Positions 56,784 through 64,000 of a DNA stretch of 64,000 bases are shown piece by piece. The notes under the pieces were generated by a model that searched no databases, was not told the DNA's origin, and worked only from the letters and a program-made list of their open reading frames with translations. Made by a program: the position numbers and the translations under genes. Every line of letters begins with the position of its first letter. Position 1 is the first letter of the stretch. The stretch is from Penicillium oxalicum. Lineage: Eukaryota > Ascomycota > Eurotiomycetes > Eurotiales > Aspergillaceae. The stretch covers positions 5,022,001-5,086,000 of the forward strand of contig NC_064650.1 of NCBI RefSeq assembly GCF_001723175.1, given 5' to 3'.

Positions 56784-59700
56784 TTATCGCCTTCGAGACT
56801 TTGACTTTGGTGCGTTGGCCACGCTAGCCGCTCTTGAGGTCGCTGTAGATGCATTCTTACCCCCTTTGGCTGTTTTGGCTTGTTTTGCCTAGAAGCGATT
56901 ATCAGTGCCGGGAACTTAGAAGCTTGTTTTCACAGCCACAAGGATGACTTACCACAGTGCCGTTCTTAGCCTTCTTCTTTGCAGGGGTTGCGTCATCTTG
57001 TTCTTCCTCTTCATCACGGGCGCGTCCACGCCCCTTACCCTCTCCATTGGCCTTGGAATCCTTGGACTCCTTGGAATCAGCTTCGAACTCCTTAGCCACG
57101 GTATTGAGTAGCGTCGTGCAGCGGCGGCTAATCTCGACGGGTGTTCGACTCAAGAAGAACCAGTCGAATCGGAAGAGAGGGGATTCACGGATCTCATCGC
57201 GGATCTTCTCAAACAAACCGTCTCCTTCCACTCCGTATTTGTCAAGCATGACCAGCAGGAAGCGATCCTCTTCCTCGGTATAGACTTTCTTGTTGGTAGT
57301 GGACACGGTGTAGTTGATCTTGAGCTGTTGAAGAGGGACACGATACATCTCCATCTTTTTGCGAAGCATCTTGCGCTGGTGATTCATCTTCCTCAGCTTC
57401 TCCTCTCCCTGCTCAATCACCCTCAGGTATTTGGGGTAATCCTCAATCTCAGAATATCGCTCCCAAAAGACTGCAGCATACTCCTTGATCTCATCGGGCT
57501 CTTTGCTGTCAATCTCAGTAGCGATCCCGTCGTAGTCTGTGCGCCCAAACTTAGCGGAGCCATTGACGAATTGCTGGAAGTCACGACGATTCCAAGTTGA
57601 GAATCCCTCTTCTGTCATGGCAGCCTTCTTGGCCTGCTCTTCCTCTGTGAGAGGCTGAGCGTTGTCGATGGTGTATTGGGCCAATTCACGGTCTGCCTCG
57701 CGCTCGCTGAGGGTCTCCTCGGGACCTTCTGGCAGCTCCGCCTTGTGGCCGATCTGCTTCTGATGCCAGGCCGTCTCCTGCGCCTGCAGCTCTTGCAACT
57801 CGGGCGGGAAGAACTGCCAGTCGTGGATAGAGATCTGCTTTGGAGGGCGTGGCACCTTGGGCTTGGTGTCAGCGGTGCGACCACCGGTGGCCAGGGCCTG
57901 ACGGTAATACTTGTCGATAGAGTAGAACTGCTCCTTGCGCTCACGCTTGGCAGGATTGATCCATGTCATACCGATATCCTTCTTGCGATCGGTGAAATCC
58001 TTACCGTTCCACTCGTAAGCACTTTCGGAGCTAAATTTCTGCAAATCATCGATTCCCAGTGACTCATATTTCTTGTTCAACTCCGCCGTTCTCTCTTCAC
58101 CCTTTCTCAGAATGGCCTCAAAGTCGTCTTCAGTGAGATCCTTTGAAGTGGCATCGGTGGGCTCATTGCTGAACACATTGGCGGCACCATGCTGAATCAT
58201 ACCGAGCAACTCGTCCTTTGAAGCGGCCTTGTTGGATCCCTGCTGCGCTCTGCCTTGCTGGATTACCAGTTGATCCAAACGAAGTTTTTGGGCCGCCCGC
58301 TCCAGAACCTTTTCCTCGATCGCATTCTCTGTCACAAAGCGGAACACTTTGACCTGCTTGGTTTGACCGATTCGGTGCGCACGATCCATGGCTTGTAAAT
58401 CAGCCTGGGGATTCCAATCACTGTCAAACAGCACCACAATGTCCGCGGTTGTCAAGTTGATACCCAGGCCACCAGCGCGTGTAGTGAGAAGGAAGATAAA
58501 TTTCTCAGATCCCGGTTTGTTGTAGTCGTCAATGGCTGCAATTCGGTCTTCGTGCGCGGTGGATCCGTCAATGCGGCAGTATTTGTAGTCTCGGAAGCAA
58601 CAGTAATCTTCCAGAATATCAAGAACACGACTCATTTGTGAAAAGATCAGAACACGGCTGCCGTCAGCCTTCATGCGCTTGAGTAGCTTGTCGAGAATGG
58701 ACATCTTGCCCGAATTGTACACCAGATGCTCATCGGTCGTGTAGGGTGGACCGGGCTCAGCACCTTCAAACAAGTACGGGTGATTGCAGCACTTGCGCAA
58801 CTGCATCACGATGTTCAGCAGTCGAGTTTTCGACTCGCGCTTCCCACCTGCGCCGTTGACCGCATCGATGTCCTTCTCGAGAATTTTCTGATACCACTTT
58901 CGCTGCATATCGGCCATGGGGACGTACAGATTAATCTCTTGCTTTGGCAACAAACTTTTTTCCACGTCACTCTTGACTCGGCGCGGCAAAAAGGGCCGCA
59001 AGACACGATGCAGCTGTTGCACGACTGTGTCCTGGTCTGAATCTTGACCAGAGAACCACTGGTCGAATGCCTCCGAGTCACCGAAGACGTCAGGAAGCAA
59101 AAAGTTCAGGAGCGCCCAAAGCTCGTGCAAGTTGTTTTGCAGGGGAGTTCCAGTGATCAACAGACGATTACGAGAGTTGAATAGACGAATGATTTGGGAG
59201 AGGGAGGACTCCTCATTCTTGATGCGGTGGGCCTCGTCGATGATGATGTATTCCCAAGGAAGCTTTTTCAGCGCAGACTTTTCGCGAAGAATCATCTCGT
59301 AGCTGGTGATGCAGACGTCAAAATTTTCGTCAGCCAACCTCTCATTGATCAAGCGCTGTCTTTCATCTTTGTCTCCTTGCAAAACGAGAACGTCGATGCC
59401 AGGAATCCACTTTGCAAACTCGCGCTTCCAGTTGTCGAGGGTGGACTTGGGTACGGCCACCAGATGCGGTCCAGTGATATCGCAAATGAATCGTAGGTAA
59501 CCGAGGAATGAGATCGTTTGCAGTGTCTTTCCCAGACCCATTTCATCGGCCAGAATACCGGAAATTCCATTTTCGTGAAGAGATACGAGCCAGTTCAGAC
59601 CGGCGATCTGGTAATCTCGGAGTTCTCCATGAATAAAAGCGGGTGACTCGCGGAAAATGGTGGTGCTGTCGCCGCCCCGCTTCTCATCCTGCAGAAGCTC

Positions 59701-60439
59701 AGCATCCTCTTCTTGCTCTGTTCGACGTCGCCGATCGCCGCTTGCACCGCCCGAGCGAGAGGAGCCCTTCCGAGCCTTCGCAGTCTTTTCCTCATTCTGA
59801 CGATCAATCTCGGCCATGATCTCCTTGATGCGAGGGTTGGGGTTTGTCTCAATAAAATGGCGGAACAGGTCGGTAAGGCCAAGGAGATATCTGAACCGGC
59901 GGATAGAATCATCGTCCTAGAAGAGATAATGTCATCAGCGACAGAATATGGCAAAATCAAGAGTGGGGTATGATGCACCTTGGACTCGTCCAAACGACCG
60001 TGCTTCTTGCCCAGGAGACTTTTTCTCAATTGCGTGGCTTCTGATCTGCGACGACGTCCATCTGCTTGAAGGTCGCCTGCGACACTACTGGCAGTTGTGT
60101 TGGGATTTGTATCCGAGTCCTAGAAAACGCAGAGGCTGTCAGTTTCGATTCATATCACCATCAGTTTGGAAACTTCGACGCATCATTACCGTGTACTCGG
60201 GGGTGTCCTGATAGCTCTGCTAGCGAGTTAGAATGGTCTGGAATAAAGAGCATGGCAGGAGACCAGGATTGAACGGGTGAAGCGTCCGCTCTCACAACGA
60301 GATTGTGGTAGAACACAAGAGCATATCATACCTGAGGCGCGTCTGCACTATCGACGGGGATCGAAGGAATAGCATCGTCGTAAGCATCAGTCATAGGGGT
60401 ATCTGCCTGAGATGGCGAATCGGTCGGGGCTGGTGCCAT
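56784..60439 (-). CDS. ISW2: ISWI-type chromatin-remodelling ATPase (Isw2-like)
   Basis: Exons 60439..60332, 60216..60190, 60119..59979, 59916..56953 and 56888..56784; 1,114 residues. The second exon is a 27-nt microexon (SYQDTPEYT) in phase 0. ISWI enzymes slide nucleosomes using ATP. Domain order: acidic N-terminus; SNF2 ATPase from about residue 190 with [20 protein letters not shown] and [10 protein letters not shown]; helicase C with [18 protein letters not shown] and [19 protein letters not shown]; then the linker and HAND domain, and SANT and SLIDE domains (about 790-1045, with [51 protein letters not shown]). The Lys/Ala-rich basic tail is in the last exon. Filamentous fungi usually have one ISWI enzyme, so the Isw1/Isw2 split is not meaningful here. 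Divergent from the gene at 61261. Confidence 0.94.
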
Positions 60440-61260
60440 TTCGACGTTCGGCGCTTGGCGCGCAAATATCAATGCAAGATAACCACAATTTCACTTTAAG
60501 CAATAGATTTGTCGCGTATTGCACAAGCAAAGATAGGAAGGCCTTCAACACTGGGTCGATGCTTTGAAGAAGGTTCTGAGGATGAAGCGGTTTGAGTAAA
60601 CAGGCAGCTCCTCGGAAATTGAAAGCCTCGCCTTGGTGTATTGGGGGGGATTTGAAGGTGGAGGAAGTCGCAAGAATGATGCCAGGCGCGCCGAAGAGTG
60701 CAAGAGAGCGCGGCGAGCAGATACGCGCTGATTGGCGTAGGGTTCCCGCTCAGGTGGCTGCCCGCTCACCACCTGCCTCAGTGCCCGGCCATGCATGGAT
60801 GACTCAGCCTATGGATATGGATGCCCGGAAAATTGGGCTCTCTCATACACATCTGATGCCTCAGCGATGAGGGCTCTTAAGAGCCTCGGAAAAATAGATT
60901 CCCCCGCAAAGTGGGGTCACGTTACCGGGTCAGTGCAAAAAGATGATCATCTGCAGTATCGGGTACCTGTACAAGCCCCCCCTCTACTCTGCCAACAATA
61001 CCTTGCACTTGCAGTCACGAGAAGTTGGGACCTCAACTAGGTTGAATTCCCACCTTTACCAACTTCGATACGGGAGTTGTGTTTGAGTTCTCTTTGTACA
61101 CTTATATTCTTATATCTTTTCTGTCAAAGTATACAACGGCCTTCTTGCCGTCTTATTCCTGAAAGACTAGCCCACGTCACCTGGGAGGCTACAACGACGT
61201 CGCAGCTCCGATTGCTTCAGCTATACGGTATCTGATCCTCTCATCAGGTTGCCACCTATC
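60440..61260. promoter_or_regulatory. Divergent intergenic region ISWI / HAPSTR1-like gene
   Basis: About 820 bases between two divergent start codons. No clear TATA or ORF beyond short overlapping frames. It must contain both promoters. Confidence 0.5.
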
Positions 61261-62064
61261 ATGGACTCTATGAGGTCATTGAACACCTCGTTGCCGGCTT
61301 CGACCCCCCGCCCGCAGCCATCCGAGCAACTGCTCCAATCCTTCAAAGCGGCTGCGTTATCTGTCACCAATCTCTATAAGAATGCTGTCTGTGAACAAGC
61401 GCAGGCACGCTCTGCTGGCTACCAAGATGCCATCGAAGACTTGCTCCATTTCTTGGATCGAGAGAACCTCGGCTTAGGCGACGGTGAAGGGTGGAAAGTC
61501 CGGCAGTGGGCAACGGCAAAGTGCGACGGGACGGGATCTCAGACAAGTGAGGAGGAGGACCGAGCCGACTCCGAGAAGTCCGATCAGGGAGCAACCCCTT
61601 TGAATACTCGAAAGGAACCTCCAGCGCCAGAACCGTCATCTCGTCAGCAATCCGCACCCGTTTCGACCCCCATGCCAGTCCCCGTGACTCACCCCGAGAC
61701 TACCACGCCCACCCCACAATTACAAGAGGTAGTTGCGTCGCCAGCTGTCTTCACGTTCACTGCCGGACCAACGTTTCCTCAATATCAGGAACTTGACATG
61801 GAAATGCAACCTACCGACCATTCCAATTCTCCACTGCCGGAAGGATCTCCCGTCAACGTCTCCTTGATGCCTCGTACACCCCGCCAATCCCATCGTCATA
61901 ACCACACGCACCCTTATACAAACGCGCGACCTTCTCCTCGGGAGGCTCCCGCTACTCTGGGATCGAAACGGAAGCACACGTTCCCCGACTTCTTTGATTT
62001 ATCTGGCCTCTCGAATGGGAGGGACAACACGTTTGGCGGAGGGAAACGCGGCAGATTCACCTAG
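61261..62064 (+). CDS. HAPSTR1/C16orf72-like protein (DUF4588 type)
   Basis: A single exon of 267 residues starting at the ATG. The N-terminal part has a helical module, residues 26-60: LLQSFKAAALSVTNLYKNAV and then AGYQDAIEDLLHFLDREN. I recognise this as the conserved core of the family that includes human C16orf72 (HAPSTR1, which partners the HUWE1 ubiquitin ligase in stress responses). The middle is disordered and Pro/Ser/Thr-rich. The C-terminus has a basic motif SKRKHTFPDFFDLSGL that also resembles the family's nuclear-localisation tail (KRxx near the end), and ends with a GGGKRGR stretch. The family assignment is by recalled resemblance, not by a search. A nuclear stress-response role would be inference. 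Start and end are clear, with no intron. Confidence 0.7.
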   Translation: MDSMRSLNTSLPASTPRPQPSEQLLQSFKAAALSVTNLYKNAVCEQAQARSAGYQDAIEDLLHFLDRENLGLGDGEGWKVRQWATAKCDGTGSQTSEEEDRADSEKSDQGATPLNTRKEPPAPEPSSRQQSAPVSTPMPVPVTHPETTTPTPQLQEVVASPAVFTFTAGPTFPQYQELDMEMQPTDHSNSPLPEGSPVNVSLMPRTPRQSHRHNHTHPYTNARPSPREAPATLGSKRKHTFPDFFDLSGLSNGRDNTFGGGKRGRFT

Positions 62065-62566
62065 AAGCCGCGCTTGATTGAAACTCTACGACTCGACGAG
62101 ATGACGAATTTTTCCTTCTGATTGTCCTGCAGCAGCTAGGTGGACACTTGAGTGTTTTTTCGGGGGTGCATTTTGGGGGACCGGGAAGCTTTCGCATACG
62201 TCCGGGCTTTTCTGCATATTATTCTTTTGATGATTCTTAAAGGTGGTTTTTGATCTGTCTCTTCTCTGTGTTCACTTACTGGTTTTTCTATTTCTTCGGT
62301 CACTGTTTCTCTGCTTTCCTTCTTTCTTTCGGGATTCGCCTCCCTCATTCATATACACCTTCATATACCTATCCTACAGCATATAGAGCAGTCATGCCTC
62401 GATGATACCCGGTGTGGGCAGCTATCCATATTCATGATAACCCAGCTAATACATATATCATACATCTGACCTCCGCACTGTGCAGTAGAAGCATCCCTCC
62501 TCCTTCTCGAGATGTCCAGTTGCGGTGTCGCGCGACAGCTGAATTCAGAGGGTGGCGCAAATGTCG
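62065..62566. other. Convergent intergenic region
   Basis: About 500 bases between converging stop codons. T-rich 3' UTR sequence on the plus strand, nothing coding. Confidence 0.6.
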
Positions 62567-62897
62567 CTAATTAAACGCCCTCCAGAGTCCCAGTCCAATC
62601 AGACTCGCCGATATTGAGGCAATACCCAAGCGACGTGATCCCATCTTGTACTTGGTCGGGCCCTGCATGATAGCCTTCTCTTGTTTGCGAAGGTTGTTCA
62701 TGCCAGTGTAGTAGCTATAGACTCCAAGACCAATGAATGCAGCAGAGCCTGATATATCAATGTTAGTAATTTCAGCCTTCCAGAGATGAAGCATCAATCG
62801 ACTGACCTGTCACTCGGCAGCTCATACAGTCATCCCATTGATCATCCTTTATCGCCTGCTTTGCACTGACGACCTCTGATGAAGAGGAAGATAACAT
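62567..62897 (-). CDS. Small mitochondrial membrane protein, DMAC1/TMEM261-like (DUF4536)
   Basis: Exons 62897..62807 and 62748..62567; 90 residues. The splice joins CMSCRVTG to SAAFIGLGVYSYYTGM in frame. This gives the family signature: a C-x2-C motif, then a glycine-rich membrane helix with GLGVYSYYTG, then a basic stretch (NNLRKQEKAIMQGPTKYKMGSRRLG) and a second hydrophobic helix near the C-terminus (ASISASLIGLGLW). Human DMAC1/TMEM261 assists assembly of the distal arm of respiratory complex I, so a role in complex I assembly is plausible here. An upstream in-frame frame extends to 63032, but the ATG at 62897 gives the usual short N-terminus. The adjacent divergent gene is APM3, 253 bases away. 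The assignment is by recalled family pattern. Confidence 0.75.
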
Positions 62898-63150
62898 TAT
62901 GGGTGAAAATGCCGAGCAATATCCTGGGAGCTGCAGAAATATGTACAGGCACTCAAAGGAGGAGCTCGATTCAGGTCGAGACGTTGACGGGCATGGACTG
63001 ACTTGCGGATACACTTCGACACTCACCAACACAGCCAGAAAAGCTTATCAGTAGAACGGACCGAGGCGGAGCTCCGCGGCAGATCGCAAGAGCTTCCAAT
63101 CTACCGGCAGCTTTGCGACCTCATGACCTGGATTACAGTCGACATTCACG
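62898..63150. promoter_or_regulatory. Shared divergent promoter DMAC1-like / APM3
   Basis: 253 bases between the two start codons, so the promoters overlap or abut. No TATA box seen. Part of it is open in frame with the DMAC1-like exon but lacks a good start. Confidence 0.45.
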
Positions 63151-64000
63151 ATGAGTGGCGAGATTGATGCTCTCTACATATTTGACGAGCATAAGTATGT
63201 ATGCTGAGCCAGCAGGAGTATCACTGGACTAACAATCCTTCATCTAGTGCCCCTCTCGTTGAGCACGTTTACCGATCCCGCCCGCCATCGGCCGCGGCCA
63301 TCCTGCCCCTCTACCTTGCTCATGCTGCCCCACGCCCTTCATTAATATATCTTCCTGGGGCAACACCTCCAGTGACAGTGTTTTCCACTGTCCAGTCCAA
63401 TATTCTGTTTCTTGCCCTATCAGAGGTGGATACAGAACCACTCCTGGTGCTGGAATTCCTGCATCGTGTCGTTGATATCCTCGAGGAGTTTGTGGGCGCG
63501 CCATTGCTCTCGAGCAAAATCCAGGCCAATTACGAGGTTGTTGCGCAGTTGCTCCATGAAATATGTGATGGCGGCATCGTCTGCAACACAGAGCCCAATC
63601 TTCTCCAAGAGGTTGTGGATGTGCCCGGGTGGATGGGGAAGCTGCTGGGTGGAATCAACGTGCCTGGGTACGACTTGAATCTGAGAGACCTACATTATAC
63701 TAATTATCTGGCTGACCTTACTGTTCTGAGTAGCTCATCAACGCCAGCACTGGGTAGTACGAACCCACTCAAGCAGTCGATAGCTGCGGCCAATGTGTCG
63801 CAAGGCCCTGCGATTCCTTGGCGGCGTTCCGGCGTTCGACATACCTCCAACGAGCTGTACGTTGATATCATTGAATCTTTGTCAGTCACCGTCGCTCCTT
63901 CAGGTCGGGTGCTTTCTGCGCTCGCATCTGGAACAATCGCATTTACCGCGAAAATATCTGGAGTCCCAGATCTACTTCTCTCATTGTCCGCCCCGGGAGG
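63151..64000 (+). CDS. APM3: AP-3 adaptor complex subunit mu (partial, 3' end beyond window)
   Basis: Exons 63151..63194, 63248..63667 and 63731..64000 (continues past the edge). The AP-3 mu chain recognises YxxPhi signals and sorts cargo to the vacuole. Seen: the longin-type N-terminus MSGEIDALYIFDEHN (split by the first intron), VEHVYRSRPPSAAAILPLYLAH, then VTVFSTVQSNILFLALSEVD and the helical SSKIQANYEVVAQLLHEICD. Next comes the link to the mu homology domain with IPWRRSGVRHTSNELYVDII, the residues that begin the conserved cargo-binding part, and GRVLSALASGTIAFTAKISG. About 244 residues are inside the window; the family is about 430-500 long, so roughly half is missing. Introns begin GTATGT and GTACGA. 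Confidence 0.9.

Overview
This window is nuclear DNA from a filamentous ascomycete, most likely a member of the Eurotiales (Aspergillus/Penicillium type). The evidence is protein-coding genes split by short GT-AG introns (about 50-115 nt, often with a CTGAC/CTAAC-like branch site close to the AG), pyrimidine-rich leaders, and proteins of clear ascomycete character. No plasmid, phage, CRISPR or bacterial operon features are present, and I found no tRNA or rRNA gene.

Layout. 0-5 kb: a very large disordered fungal protein (minus). 8.1-10.1 kb: the DEAD-box ribosome-biogenesis helicase HAS1 (minus). 15.4-17.8 kb: a TRP/flavin-carrier-like membrane protein (plus). 19-20.2 kb: the U1 snRNP C protein (minus), with an abnormal first exon and a one-base frame break in its proline-rich tail; next to it is a start-less ORF that may be a relic. 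20.7-28.8 kb: a gene-poor stretch. 28.9 kb: a small GRGG(A/S)GN-repeat protein of the Par32/DUF3602 family. 31.8 kb: a small secreted protein of unknown function. 33.6-35.0 kb: a cinnamyl-alcohol-type zinc dehydrogenase (minus).

36.6-43.8 kb is dense with housekeeping genes: centractin ARP1, ALG13, mitoribosomal RSM24 and a CCCH zinc-finger protein. 45.9-50.5 kb holds a 1,492-residue Mit1-like PHD/chromo/SNF2 remodeller, divergent from the mitochondrial rRNA methyltransferase MRM1. 52.9-56.1 kb holds an NAD-type zinc alcohol dehydrogenase and an aspartic protease with no visible signal peptide. 56.8-60.4 kb encodes an ISWI remodeller, divergent from a gene that looks like the fungal counterpart of HAPSTR1/C16orf72. 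The right end carries a DMAC1/TMEM261-like small membrane protein, divergent from the start of the AP-3 mu subunit gene, which runs off the window.

The genes do not form a metabolic cluster. The common thread is core nuclear, secretory and mitochondrial function: two SNF2 remodellers, U1 snRNP, HAS1, the ARP1/dynactin, ALG13 and AP-3 trafficking/glycosylation genes, and three mitochondrial genes. Several pairs share short divergent promoters (ALG13-RSM24, MRM1-Mit1, DMAC1-APM3). I see no convincing new multi-gene system. The most useful leads are the damaged or misassembled U1C gene, the HAPSTR1-like gene, the signal-less aspartic protease and the altered DEAH box in the Mit1-like ATPase.
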